Shown piece by piece: positions 15,973-24,109 of a stretch of DNA of 64,000 nt. A program made the translations under genes and the position numbers. The DNA comes from Anaerolineae bacterium (lineage in GTDB: Bacteria; Chloroflexota; Anaerolineae; Anaerolineales; Villigracilaceae), in the NCBI GenBank assembly GCA_021324435.1, contig JAJPIZ010000039.1, positions 62,001-126,000 on the forward strand, written 5' to 3'. How positions within the stretch are numbered: the stretch's first letter is position 1; every line of letters begins with the position of its first letter. Under the pieces are notes generated by a model. It had not been told where the DNA came from. It did not search any database and was given only the letters and a program-made list of their open reading frames with translations.

Positions 15973-17235
15973 ATGACTCTCGACTTATCCGCCATCCGAA
16001 GCCAGTTCCCCTCGCTCAATCGCCCTGCCATCTTCTTCGACAATCCCGGGGGAACCCAAATTGCAAAGCAATCCCTGGATCGCATCAATAAATACCTGTT
16101 GGAATGCAACGCCAATCATGAAGGCATCTTTGCCACCAGCATTGCTTCGGATGCCATTCTCGACGAAGCTCACCGCGCCATGGCGGATTTCTACAACGCC
16201 ACGTCTCCTGAAGAAATTGTGTTCGGAAACAATATGACCACACTGACCTTGCACATCAGCCGCTCGATCTCGCGGGAATGGAAGGAAGGCGACGAGATCG
16301 TGGTCACCCGCCTCGATCACGACGCGAACGTCACTCCCTGGGTGCTGGCCGCACAGGATCGGGGCGTCAAGGTCAACTGGGTGGATTTCGATGTGGAAGA
16401 TGGTACATTGAAACTGGACGACTTGCAGAAAGCATTGGAACGCAAGCCGCGGCTCTTGGCCGTTGGCTATGCCTCCAATTCGCTTGGGACAATTAACCCC
16501 GTTGCCAAGATCGTGAAGATGGCGCACGATGCTGGAACGATGGTTTACATCGACGCAGTCCAATATGCCCCGCACGGCCCGATTGACGTGCAGAAGCTGG
16601 ACTGCGATTTCTTAATTTCTTCGAGCTACAAATTCTTTGGCCCCCATTGCGGAATCCTGTATGGGAAACGTGAATTGCTGGAAAGGTTATTCGCCTACAA
16701 AGTTCGACCTGCAACCAATAAACTGCCAGGCAGGTTTGAGACAGGTACCCAAAACCACGAGGGCATTGCCGGCGTATTGGGAGCCATCGAGTATTTTGAG
16801 TGGATTGGCAAGGAATTTGGCAGTGAACATCTCGAAGGATTGAGCGAAGACAATTATACTGGCCGCCGCCTGGAATTGAAGAAAGCCATGACCGCCATTC
16901 GCGCCTACGAATACGAACTGAGCCGGGCACTTCTTTCCGCCCTGCAAGCGGTTCCCGGATTAACGATTTTTGGCCTCACCGACGCACGTCGCCTTGATGA
17001 ACGCGTAGCGACCTATTCCTTCCGCCTTAATGACCTTCATCCACGTAAGGTGGCTGAGAAACTTGCGAAGCAGGGAATCTATGTGTGGGATGGGAATTAC
17101 TACGCCATCAACGTGACCGAACGGCTTGGACTGGAAGACAGCGGCGGCATGGTGCGGGTGGGAGCGGCTCATTACAACACACTGGATGAAGTTGAGCGAT
17201 TGAAAACAGCAATGATGAATGTTAGCCGTTTGTGA
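15973..17235 (+). CDS. PLP-dependent aminotransferase class V, SufS/cysteine-desulfurase-like (TIGR01976 type)
   Basis: This is the full-length 420-residue fold-type I PLP enzyme. FFDNPGGTQIAKQSLDRI near the start, EEIVFGNNMTTLTLHISRS, YIDAVQYAPHGPID (the Asp that contacts the PLP nitrogen), and SSSYKFFGPH with the Schiff-base Lys (about residue 220) are typical of the cysteine-desulfurase-like subgroup. Members lack a proven substrate; desulfuration or lyase activity on a cysteine-like compound is possible, but no Fe-S genes are nearby. A truncated paralogue lies head to head upstream. The start is fixed by GGAG and the promoter just before it. A hydrolase remnant in opposite orientation abuts its stop. 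Confidence 0.88.
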   Translation: MTLDLSAIRSQFPSLNRPAIFFDNPGGTQIAKQSLDRINKYLLECNANHEGIFATSIASDAILDEAHRAMADFYNATSPEEIVFGNNMTTLTLHISRSISREWKEGDEIVVTRLDHDANVTPWVLAAQDRGVKVNWVDFDVEDGTLKLDDLQKALERKPRLLAVGYASNSLGTINPVAKIVKMAHDAGTMVYIDAVQYAPHGPIDVQKLDCDFLISSSYKFFGPHCGILYGKRELLERLFAYKVRPATNKLPGRFETGTQNHEGIAGVLGAIEYFEWIGKEFGSEHLEGLSEDNYTGRRLELKKAMTAIRAYEYELSRALLSALQAVPGLTIFGLTDARRLDERVATYSFRLNDLHPRKVAEKLAKQGIYVWDGNYYAINVTERLGLEDSGGMVRVGAAHYNTLDEVERLKTAMMNVSRL

Positions 17236-17595
17236 ATGAAGGTGGTGAAAACACCTTGTGGCGGCGCAGGGTCAATCGCCATGCCCGCCACAGCTAGATC
17301 GCACTGAAGTAGTAACTGCACGATCAACCCGCCCATCGACTGACCGGTGATGGCAGGCTTTTCATTCAAGGCTTTAATGATAACCCGCGAGATGATCCAT
17401 TACATTGTTCAACTTCAGTTTTGGCAATTCGCCGTCAGGAGGAATTTTGCGAAGTTCTTCGGCCGATTTATCGCGTCCCAGCTAGGCAGGTGCGAGGGCT
17501 TTGTGTCCTTTGGCCTGATAGTGCGGAATTCACTTTTCCCAGCAAAGCGGATTCATGAACATGCCGTGAATAAGGGCAATGGTTTTGGTTTTCAT
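17236..17595 (-). pseudogene. Alpha/beta-hydrolase pseudogene
   Basis: From an ATG at 17595 leftward the frame reads MKTKTIALIHGMFMNPLCWE and stops at TGA where a Trp is expected; it resumes as IPHYQAKGHKALAPA, hits TAG at another Trp position, continues GRDKSAEELRKIPPDGE, then shifts frame into ALNEKPAITGQSMGGLIVQ, the nucleophile-elbow motif (GQSMGG). It ends where the convergent aminotransferase gene stops. HG near the start (oxyanion hole) and GxSxGG identify the fold. Two stops, a frameshift and a missing C-terminal half make it a clear pseudogene. The rest of the gap to 17662 shows nothing further. Confidence 0.75.
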
Positions 17596-17662
17596 GTGTG
17601 CTCCTGATATTTCTAAAGGTTGCGCGGAGAACAGCAAGCATATTGGCTATTTGGGCTAAATT

Positions 17663-18271
17663 CTATGGCGAAGTCGTATTGATAAATTCCCTCATCTGGT
17701 CTAACACAGTATTTAGAGGAGGAGCGATGAGGTTGGCCAGATAATACGATATGTACATTATAACTAGACCGATCAATATAGCAAGCAGATATCTAAAAAG
17801 CTTTAACTTGCCAGGTTCTGTATGAAAAACGCGGTTAAATAAATCGAATTTCTTTATTAGATAGCCGATAGGGGCTAAAATAATTAAGAAAAGCAAAGAT
17901 TGTAAAAACTCGTGCCAAATGGTCCTAAATTCTAGTAACCAGTAAAAGACCACGGCAAGCACAGTCAAGAATAGAATATTTTCGAACCATGTCAAGCGCC
18001 AGGATCCGCGTCTAGCAGGATATTTTCCCCAAAGCTCTAGCCAAAGTAAAACAGTCAACGTCATAAAAGCAAATGAAAGGGCATATCCATATGGCTTCAG
18101 TGTTAAGTTCGTCGAGAATACGGTTAAGGCAGTAAAGACACCCAGAGCAGATATAAGCTTGCTGTTCTCGTCGACAAAGTCGGTTAAAGTGATTTGCTTT
18201 TCTTCATTTTTCTTTTCAATCAGCTCAGCCTTTGATGAAGTCTGTTTTGATTTGTGTTTTAATTCTGGCAT
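17663..18271 (-). CDS. Membrane protein of unknown function
   Basis: The 202-residue protein has a charged, Lys-rich N-terminus (1-30) and five hydrophobic segments (about 38-58, 62-82, 93-115, 120-140, 160-186). It ends with a short polar tail. The start at 18271 has GAGGG seven bases upstream. The family is not recognised. The gene is AT-rich compared with its neighbours, which suggests recent arrival. It is the last leftward gene of the surface-polysaccharide region, 24 bases after the glycosyltransferase at 18296, so it may be co-transcribed with it. Confidence 0.7.
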   Translation of the reverse strand: MPELKHKSKQTSSKAELIEKKNEEKQITLTDFVDENSKLISALGVFTALTVFSTNLTLKPYGYALSFAFMTLTVLLWLELWGKYPARRGSWRLTWFENILFLTVLAVVFYWLLEFRTIWHEFLQSLLFLIILAPIGYLIKKFDLFNRVFHTEPGKLKLFRYLLAILIGLVIMYISYYLANLIAPPLNTVLDQMREFINTTSP

Positions 18272-18295
18272 AGACTATCCCTCGCAACACATAGA

Positions 18296-19228
18296 CTACT
18301 TCTGATTATACCGAATTGGCTCGACGTCGCGCTTGCCCTTCTCGCGTGGACTCCAGTGCGGATAATAAAAGGTCTGGCGCAGTTGCTGGGTCACCGCGCT
18401 GGAATGACGATAACCCTGATACGTTCCCCAGAATTGATTGAACCGAAACCAAAAGATGGATGCAAAATTTTTCAGTAACACGCGTTGACGCGCCGCGTGC
18501 ATTAAGTCACTTAAAACATTTGTTACAGTCAATCGCGCAAAATCATAAATGTTGAAATGCGCTTCGGGGAAAATCCGTTTGAAGGCCATGGCTTCGCGTC
18601 GGTAACGGTTGAACACGCCACGCGGCGTCTCCTTGTGCACGTGGACGATCTCCGCGTGCGCCGCGTATGCCACGCGATAGTCCTGGCTCTGCGCCCACTT
18701 CGCCCAAGCCACATCTTCGAGTCCGGTCAGCGTTTCGTCGTAGGCTTGCCGCTCCCACAAACTTTTTCGGATGGCGGCGTTGGCATTATTGCAAAACGGG
18801 CTGCGCTGATTCGCAATGTCCGTAGCGGGGAACCACTGATGAAAAATCTGATGCTCGGAAAATTTGCTCTCGTCCGTGCCGCGTTGTTTTCCATACACCA
18901 CCGCAACCTTTTCATCCTCAAACGGACGCAGGAGGCATTCCAGCCAATCGGGATAGACGGGATAGACATGCGCGCTGGCAATGACGATGAATTCCCGCGT
19001 CGCGGCCCGGACCCCAAAATTGAGCGACCGCCCAAACGTAAACTCCTCTGACGGGATTCTCACTACCCGCGCTCCAAACGACTCAGCAATCGAGACCGTC
19101 GAATCAGTCGAGCCTGAATCAACCAGAATGATCTCCACGTCCTCGATCGTTTGACGCTGAATCCCCTCCAGCAAACGACCGAGATGTTTTGATTCATTGT
19201 AAGCGCGGATGACGATGGAACAGTTCAT
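18296..19228 (-). CDS. Glycosyltransferase family 2
   Basis: The 310-residue enzyme has the GT-A fold of family 2: SIVIRAYNESKHLGRLLEGI at the N-terminus, VDSGSTDSTV (36-45) for nucleotide-sugar binding, a SAHVYP segment in place of the usual DxD, and TGLEDVAWAKW, the ED acid/base motif. The C-terminal 100 residues are basic and aromatic (VFNRYRREAMAFKRIF), possibly membrane-associated. It probably adds a sugar during assembly of the glycan made by the neighbouring genes. The start codon follows directly on a GGGAATCGG repeat, so no ribosome site is visible. Confidence 0.88.
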   Translation of the reverse strand: MNCSIVIRAYNESKHLGRLLEGIQRQTIEDVEIILVDSGSTDSTVSIAESFGARVVRIPSEEFTFGRSLNFGVRAATREFIVIASAHVYPVYPDWLECLLRPFEDEKVAVVYGKQRGTDESKFSEHQIFHQWFPATDIANQRSPFCNNANAAIRKSLWERQAYDETLTGLEDVAWAKWAQSQDYRVAYAAHAEIVHVHKETPRGVFNRYRREAMAFKRIFPEAHFNIYDFARLTVTNVLSDLMHAARQRVLLKNFASIFWFRFNQFWGTYQGYRHSSAVTQQLRQTFYYPHWSPREKGKRDVEPIRYNQK

Positions 19229-19235
19229 AGCGGGA

Positions 19236-19261
19236 GTTGGGAATCGGAATTCGGGAATCGG
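19236..19261. repeat. GGGAATCGG repeat, left copy
   Basis: GTTGGGAATCGG and TTCGGGAATCGG lie in tandem just outside the 3' end of the four-helix-bundle gene. The same motif in inverted orientation lies beyond the other end at 19745-19776. Confidence 0.5.
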
Positions 19262-19270
19262 AGGGGCAAG

Positions 19271-19720
19271 CTAGTCGGCTTCAGTTAGATCAGCATCATA
19301 TGCGGCAATGTCTTCACGAACGGCATGATTAGCGCCGGGTTCGTTGTGGCCCTGTTTGCTTCGCTTCAAGTAACCAATATAGCCATTGATAAGTTGAGTA
19401 AGTTTCTCTCCGTCTTGTTCAAAAGAGTCGAATAATTCTTTTGGAAGGTAGTTTAATTCAAAACACAGAAGAAGATGGCTCAATGTTTCTTCCAGTGAGC
19501 CGCGCGCGGTGTAACAAAACCGAATTGTCTTCTGATAATAAAAACGGCCGTATCCTTCGGCAATATTCGCAGGAACACTGCTCGAAGCGCGCCGCAGTTG
19601 TTGATTCAGGTTCCATTTTTCTTCGGAAGGAAGCAACGGCAAAACTTCCCGATAAACTCGAAGCGCAAAATCCTTCGCCTTCTTCCAAACTTCAAGCGTT
19701 TCCAAACTCTTTATACTCAT
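19271..19720 (-). CDS. Four-helix-bundle protein (23S rRNA intervening-sequence type)
   Basis: The 149-residue protein starts SIKSLETLEVWKKAKDFALR and contains LRRASSSVPANIAEGYGRF, then FCYTARGSLEETLSHLLL, the TIGR02436 signature (helix 2 with PANIAEG, helix 3 with GSLEE). It is longer than usual through an acidic, polar tail (about 125-149). These proteins were first seen in 23S rRNA intervening sequences and are relatives of the Avd subunit of diversity-generating retroelements, but there is no rRNA gene or reverse transcriptase here. It is framed by inverted GGGAATCGG repeats, which hints at insertion as a unit between two polysaccharide genes. Confidence 0.85.
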   Translation of the reverse strand: MSIKSLETLEVWKKAKDFALRVYREVLPLLPSEEKWNLNQQLRRASSSVPANIAEGYGRFYYQKTIRFCYTARGSLEETLSHLLLCFELNYLPKELFDSFEQDGEKLTQLINGYIGYLKRSKQGHNEPGANHAVREDIAAYDADLTEAD

Positions 19721-19744
19721 ACTTTATTCTCCACGCCAATCAGA

Positions 19745-19776
19745 CCCAATTCCCAATTTCCGACCCCCGATTCCCG
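19745..19776. repeat. GGGAATCGG repeat, right copy (inverted)
   Basis: CCCAATTCCCAATTTCCG and CCCCCGATTCCCG are the reverse-complement form of the repeat at 19236-19261. Together the two copies bracket the four-helix-bundle gene. Confidence 0.5.
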
Positions 19777-19778
19777 CC

Positions 19779-20636
19779 TCACCAATCATTGTTCTTCTCA
19801 TATCCAAGTTTTATCAATAACTCCCCCGCCACATCCTTGAAAATCTTTTTATGTTCGGGCATGAAAAACTTTTTCCATTCGCCCGTCCTGCCGGAGCGGA
19901 AGGTGGGAGACTTACCCGGATTGATGGACGACTCGAGCGAGTCAAGAATCACGTTGCGCGGAGTTGTCAGCGGAACGCGGGTGAGAAAGTGATCAATGAT
20001 TCGATTCAGCGTCGCGGCGCGATCGTTGACCAAATCTTCAAAATGAATCTTCATCACTTCAGGATGATCCAGCCAGCCGAGATACGGCGCAAAGCGCTCC
20101 GCGATATTTGGAAATTCAATGTCCAGCTCAGGTCTGCCCAAAATACTTACTTTGAGCCGCTCGTTGAAGTCAGAGAGGGATTGATAATAATCATGATGGA
20201 CATGCTTTGCTTCCATGTCGGTCACATAAAAAACGTGCGATACAGCCACATCGCGCGGGTCGCGGAAGATAAAGTATGGAACGAAGCGAGGCTTGATAAC
20301 GCGGTCCACCGCTTCCGGTCGCGAGAAAAGATGCGCCGAGGCAATATCGCGCGGACGGAGCGAATCCAGCCAATCAATCGCTTTTTGAGGCGCGCGCTTG
20401 CGTCCGCTTTCGCCTTCGTACTCCGCGTAGAAAGAATGCAATCGCCGCGAAAACGGCGCGACCTTCGAAAAGCCAAGCAAAATTTGATCGAGCAGATGCG
20501 TGCCGCTTTTGGGGAAGGAAATGCCCAACAGAATCGGCCAGCCGCCCTCGGGTTCAGGCAAAGACGCGAAGCGCGCACGCTGATAAACTTTTTCTGTATG
20601 ATAAACAACGCGGCGAATAAAGGCCCTTGGTGTCAT
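19779..20636 (-). CDS. Sulfotransferase (PAPS-dependent)
   Basis: It should transfer sulfate from PAPS to a hydroxyl or amine of a glycan. The 285-residue protein has the 5'-phosphosulfate-binding loop SFPKSGTHLLDQ (40-51) and the 3'-phosphate-binding motif IFRDPRDVAVSH (about 123-134). The C-terminal PTFRSGRTGEWKKFF, followed by EHKKIFKDVAGELL, is the typical last helix that closes over PAPS. It is a close paralogue of the gene at 22331, including the identical last residues LGYEKNNDW. The ATG directly follows the stop of the upstream gene (TAGATG), so the two are translationally coupled. Confidence 0.9.
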   Translation of the reverse strand: MTPRAFIRRVVYHTEKVYQRARFASLPEPEGGWPILLGISFPKSGTHLLDQILLGFSKVAPFSRRLHSFYAEYEGESGRKRAPQKAIDWLDSLRPRDIASAHLFSRPEAVDRVIKPRFVPYFIFRDPRDVAVSHVFYVTDMEAKHVHHDYYQSLSDFNERLKVSILGRPELDIEFPNIAERFAPYLGWLDHPEVMKIHFEDLVNDRAATLNRIIDHFLTRVPLTTPRNVILDSLESSINPGKSPTFRSGRTGEWKKFFMPEHKKIFKDVAGELLIKLGYEKNNDW

Positions 20637-22292
20637 CTATTCTTCCAGCAAAAAATCTCTGTTGTCAAGTATGCCATCCAAAATTGTTTTTACCGCGCTA
20701 GACTTCATCAACCTGTCCAACTCGAACGATTTCAACCTCGTTTGCGTCGTGCGGACGGACGGCTCCAGAAAATCTCCGAACGGCAATGACGTTCTGAACA
20801 ACTGGTAATACAAAAACCGGCGCGCATTGCGTTTGAACTCGGCGGGGACATCAATCTTCTCCACATCCAGAAACTCTTTCATCTTTCTTCTCGCATCTTC
20901 AATCGTCTGCGGAAAAAACACAGTGGGATATTGCGTAAAGCGCGCCCTGCCCGCGCACAGCACCGCCGCGCCCATGATCGAAGCCTCCAGCCCAATGGTT
21001 GAGTTATAGATCATCACGAACTTCGATTTTTGGATCAACTCATACGAACTTAACGTTTCTTTCGGCCCGATGAAGATCACGTTCGGCTCTTTCCGGACCT
21101 CGCGCCGGGCGACCCAGCCCTCGACCGTTTCGCGGCTGGATTTTCGCGCGCGCAACTCGTCGGGGTGCGCACGAATGACAAACAACGTATCACGATGTTC
21201 GCAGATGACTTCGAGAGTCAGATCAAGCCAGTCGAACATGTCGTCAAAGATCGTATTGGCATGCGGCTGGCTGGTATCGAAGATGACATTGGTAAAGATG
21301 GGCACGATCTGCTTGAACTGTGCGGCCTTCTGCAAAAACGACTCATCGAGTCCCTTTATGTCCGCCCAAAACTTGATGCCCGCCATCGTGAAGTCACCCT
21401 GAAAACGTTTGGCAAGATACGCATCCAATTTGGCGTTTTGCTCGTCATTCAATTCAAACTCATCGGGGATGTGAATCGGGTAGGCGGTCGCTTCTCCATC
21501 GGTGAAGAACGCGGAGGCGGGTTGAAGCCCCACTTCATGCGTAATCACACGGATGCCGCGTCTTCGTGCAATGTAACGCGCCGTCGCTTCGGGGAAGAAT
21601 TGTCCGTTGAATACTACCACCGCGCGCGGCTGAGTCTCATCCAGAAATTTTGAAAACGCTCGAGCAACATTCCAGGCTGACAAAATGTATTCCCGCAAAA
21701 GATAACGCGTGTTTTCATCGTCGCTTAGATGATGGATTCGTAGAATCCAGCGCAAGCCGGGAAGACATAATGCGCCCAGCGGGATGCTTTGCCATTCAAA
21801 TTGCGCCAGTTCCTGTAAAGAGAGATTCTCGATGGCGGATGCAAGTTGCGCATCGCGCTGATACTCAAACCATTCTATGGAGGATGTAGTAACGACTTTA
21901 GTCGCTTTTGCGTTAGAACGACTAAAGTCATTACTACGCGACAGGCCCGCGTACAACGTTTTCGATTGATAGATGCAGGATTTACACGGCATCTCTTTGT
22001 GTGGATCATCCTGATTCGTCCCTAACACGCATTTGCTCATGCCTGAGTTGCAGGCGAAATATGCGACGGGAATTCCTTTCAATCGCAACGCCCAGGAGGC
22101 CAGCAGATGGAATCCGCTGTTCCACGACAGATCGTCAATTCCGGTGGAGGCCTTGAAAAAGACAACCGGCGCGCCGATTGGTTTCGGCTCCTGACGAGCG
22201 ACCTGCCGCGCCATGGCCGCGATCTTGAAATTGTTGAGCCTGCGGACGAGTCCGCGCTGGAGGCGTTGAGTAAAAAATTCTTTGAAATTCAT
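20637..22292 (-). CDS. Capsule-type surface carbohydrate biosynthesis protein
   Basis: From the ATG at 22292 (MNFKEFFTQRL) the protein has 551 residues; the open frame upstream of it is encoded by a GGGGC-rich palindrome. It has a GT-B-like layout: an N-terminal half with a CNSGMSKCVLG and PCKSC cysteine cluster, and a C-terminal half with FVIRAHPDELR, then NVIFIGPKE and YNSTIGLEASIMGAAVLCAG, resembling the nucleotide-sugar site of capsule polysaccharide (KpsC/KpsS-like) and CDP-glycerol transferases. An in-frame palindrome (21886-21937) encodes about 20 extra residues (SRSNDFSRSNAKATKVVTTS). It is a probable glycosyl- or phosphoglycosyltransferase; its donor is unknown. It is sandwiched between two sulfotransferase genes. 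Confidence 0.75.
   Translation of the reverse strand: MNFKEFFTQRLQRGLVRRLNNFKIAAMARQVARQEPKPIGAPVVFFKASTGIDDLSWNSGFHLLASWALRLKGIPVAYFACNSGMSKCVLGTNQDDPHKEMPCKSCIYQSKTLYAGLSRSNDFSRSNAKATKVVTTSSIEWFEYQRDAQLASAIENLSLQELAQFEWQSIPLGALCLPGLRWILRIHHLSDDENTRYLLREYILSAWNVARAFSKFLDETQPRAVVVFNGQFFPEATARYIARRRGIRVITHEVGLQPASAFFTDGEATAYPIHIPDEFELNDEQNAKLDAYLAKRFQGDFTMAGIKFWADIKGLDESFLQKAAQFKQIVPIFTNVIFDTSQPHANTIFDDMFDWLDLTLEVICEHRDTLFVIRAHPDELRARKSSRETVEGWVARREVRKEPNVIFIGPKETLSSYELIQKSKFVMIYNSTIGLEASIMGAAVLCAGRARFTQYPTVFFPQTIEDARRKMKEFLDVEKIDVPAEFKRNARRFLYYQLFRTSLPFGDFLEPSVRTTQTRLKSFELDRLMKSSAVKTILDGILDNRDFLLEE
21886..21937. repeat. Palindromic element inserted in frame in a coding sequence
   Basis: Arms of 19 bases (GTAGTAACGACTTTAGTCG at 21886-21904 and the complement at 21919-21937, one mismatch) enclose a 14-base loop. 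The element lies wholly inside the surface-carbohydrate gene and keeps its frame, adding roughly 17-20 residues between a cysteine cluster and the next conserved segment. Confidence 0.7.
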
Positions 22293-22302
22293 GTTAACCG
22301 TA

Positions 22303-22325
22303 GGGGCAATCCGCTGGGTCGCCCC
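22303..22325. repeat. GGGGC...GCCCC palindrome at a gene 5' end
   Basis: GGGGCAATCC and GGGTCGCCCC are the arms of a small dyad between the stop of the sulfotransferase at 22331 and the ATG at 22292. It explains why the open frame extends upstream of the likely start. Confidence 0.45.
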
Positions 22326-22330
22326 GCGCT

Positions 22331-23185
22331 TCACCAATCATTATTTTTTTCATACCCCAGCCTTATCAATAAATCCCCGGCTATATCCTTGAATAATCTC
22401 TTATGCTCCGCAGTGAAATACTCGCGCCAGTCGCCGGTTTTTCCCGAGCGAAAGGTGTGACTCTTTCGCGGTTGAATTGCCTCAATCAGAATTGACAAAG
22501 CCTCCTCGCGCGGTGTGGGGATTTTGTAGCCGGTCTTTTCCACTTCATCGAGCATGGAATGCAATGTAGCATCGCGGTTGTTGATCAAATCCTCGAAGCG
22601 CAGGCACATCACGTTCTTTTGTTCCAGCCACTGGAACACGCCTTCGTATCTCTGCTTCACACTGACCATCTTCAAACCGTTCTGGTCCATGCCGGTGATG
22701 GCGACTTTGAGCCGTGCGCTAAAATCGGGCAGGGACTTGTAATACTCATGCATGCCGTGTTCCTCGTGCATGTCGGTCGCAAAGAAGACCTGCGAGACAA
22801 GCATGTCGCGGGGGTCGCGATAAATGAAATAGTTGACGCGCCCGCTCGAAGTCAGGAAGGAGACGTTTTCTTTCGTCGCCTCCAAATATCCCCAGCCAAT
22901 TACGCCTTGCGGGATGTTTTTTAAGTCAGCCAAAATACGGTCTGCACTCCGCCGTCCGCCGTCTTTGTTGATCGTGCGAATCGGATCTGCTTCCACATAA
23001 CGATACGGCATGATCTGCGTGAACCCATTCAGAATCTGCAACAGCAGATGCGACCCGCTCTTGGGTTTGGAGTTGCCAAAGACGGGCGGCGCGTCGTCGA
23101 AAGAGAATCTCCTCCAGCGCAGAATTGCCTGCGCGGTTTTACCGGCGGGTCGAAGTTCGCGGCGGAGGTTCGTCAATAAACCCAT
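22331..23185 (-). CDS. Sulfotransferase (PAPS-dependent)
   Basis: The 284-residue protein is a paralogue of the gene at 19779. It has NSKPKSGSHLLLQ (38-50) as the PAPS 5'-loop, with Ser for Thr in the GT/GS position, IYRDPRDMLVSQVFF (about 121-135) as the 3'-phosphate motif, and the closing HTFRSGKTGDWREYF, then EHKRLFKDIAGDLL. The conserved REP-like C-terminal pattern suggests both act on related glycan acceptors. A third relative with a more divergent N-terminus is at 30783. The PAPS they need is supplied by the sulfurylase/kinase at 27940. Confidence 0.9.
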   Translation of the reverse strand: MGLLTNLRRELRPAGKTAQAILRWRRFSFDDAPPVFGNSKPKSGSHLLLQILNGFTQIMPYRYVEADPIRTINKDGGRRSADRILADLKNIPQGVIGWGYLEATKENVSFLTSSGRVNYFIYRDPRDMLVSQVFFATDMHEEHGMHEYYKSLPDFSARLKVAITGMDQNGLKMVSVKQRYEGVFQWLEQKNVMCLRFEDLINNRDATLHSMLDEVEKTGYKIPTPREEALSILIEAIQPRKSHTFRSGKTGDWREYFTAEHKRLFKDIAGDLLIRLGYEKNNDW

Positions 23186-23196
23186 TACACATCGTT

Positions 23197-23214
23197 ACGT
23201 ATCACGTGATACGT
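23197..23214. repeat. Perfect 18-base palindrome (ACGTATCACGTGAT type)
   Basis: ACGTATCACGTGATACGT is self-complementary, flanked by TT and ATTACGTAA that extend the repeat. It fills the gap between the NeuB-type gene and the sulfotransferase at 22331. It is related to 5941-5957. Confidence 0.55.
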
Positions 23215-23227
23215 ATTACGTAAACCA

Positions 23228-24109
23228 TCATTCATCATTTACGCGGCGCAGTTTCTTCATCGAGGGCTTCTCGGATTCATAGACGCGTTTCACGCCGTCG
23301 CCAAGCGAGGCTTCACTGACACGAATATATTTGACCAATCGCTCGAAGCCGCCCGGCTCCACCGACGCGGCCTGGTCACTGCCCCACATGGCGCGATCCA
23401 GTGTAAGATGGCGTTCGACCATGCAGGCGCCCAAAGCGACAGCCACCGCGGAAGGGACAAGCCCTACTTCGTGGCCGGAATATCCAATAGGGACGTTTTT
23501 AAATTCGCGTCGCAGTGTCTCGACCATGCGCAGATTCAACTCTTCCGGCTCGCACGGATAGGTGCTTGTGCAGTGCATCAACACCAGATCTTTCTCGCCT
23601 GCAATCTTCACGCCTTTGTGAATCTGTTCCATCGTTGACATGCCCGAAGATAAAATAAGCGGCTTGCCGGTGGCGCGGGCATGTTGAATCAGTTTATGGT
23701 CCGTGAGAGAAGCGGATGGAATTTTATACGCGGGTGTATCGAACTTTTCCATGAAGTCCACCGAAGGCTCATCCCATACGGAGACCATCCACATGATTCC
23801 TTTTTCTTTGCAGTAACGATCAATCTCGCGATATTGTTCTTCGTTGAATTCCACCTTATAACGATACTCGAGATAGGTGATATAACCCCACGGCGTCTCG
23901 CGCATCTGCTTTTGCTGTTCGGGAGGCGTGCAGACCTCGGGTGTGCGCTTCTGAAACTTGACCGCGTCCGCGCCGGCGTGCACCGCCGCGTCGATCATCT
24001 GCTTGGCGATCTCAAGATCACCGTTGTGATTGATTCCAATTTCGGCGATGACAAAAGCAGGATGCCCGTCACCCACCAAACGATCTCCAAGTTTGATTTC
24101 ACGAGTCAT
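23228..24109 (-). CDS. neuB: N-acylneuraminate (nonulosonic acid) synthase lacking the SAF domain
   Basis: NeuB-type synthases condense phosphoenolpyruvate with an N-acyl hexosamine to form a nine-carbon acid. The TIM barrel is complete: FVIAEIGINHNGDLEIAKQM (19-38), AVKFQKRTPE, YKIPSASLTDH, LILSSGMSTMEQI, MHCTSTYPCEPEELNL and GYSGHEVGL. The protein ends at 293 residues, directly after the barrel, whereas usual NeuB enzymes carry a 60-70-residue SAF (antifreeze-like) domain that caps the partner active site. AGGAG precedes the ATG at 24109. It overlaps the CMP-transferase gene upstream by 11 bases, so synthase and activating enzyme are coupled. Confidence 0.88.
   Translation of the reverse strand: MTREIKLGDRLVGDGHPAFVIAEIGINHNGDLEIAKQMIDAAVHAGADAVKFQKRTPEVCTPPEQQKQMRETPWGYITYLEYRYKVEFNEEQYREIDRYCKEKGIMWMVSVWDEPSVDFMEKFDTPAYKIPSASLTDHKLIQHARATGKPLILSSGMSTMEQIHKGVKIAGEKDLVLMHCTSTYPCEPEELNLRMVETLRREFKNVPIGYSGHEVGLVPSAVAVALGACMVERHLTLDRAMWGSDQAASVEPGGFERLVKYIRVSEASLGDGVKRVYESEKPSMKKLRRVNDE

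Noticed and set aside
19271-19720. Diversity-generating retroelement (Avd-like four-helix protein)
   Set aside because: No reverse transcriptase, template repeat or variable repeat is nearby.
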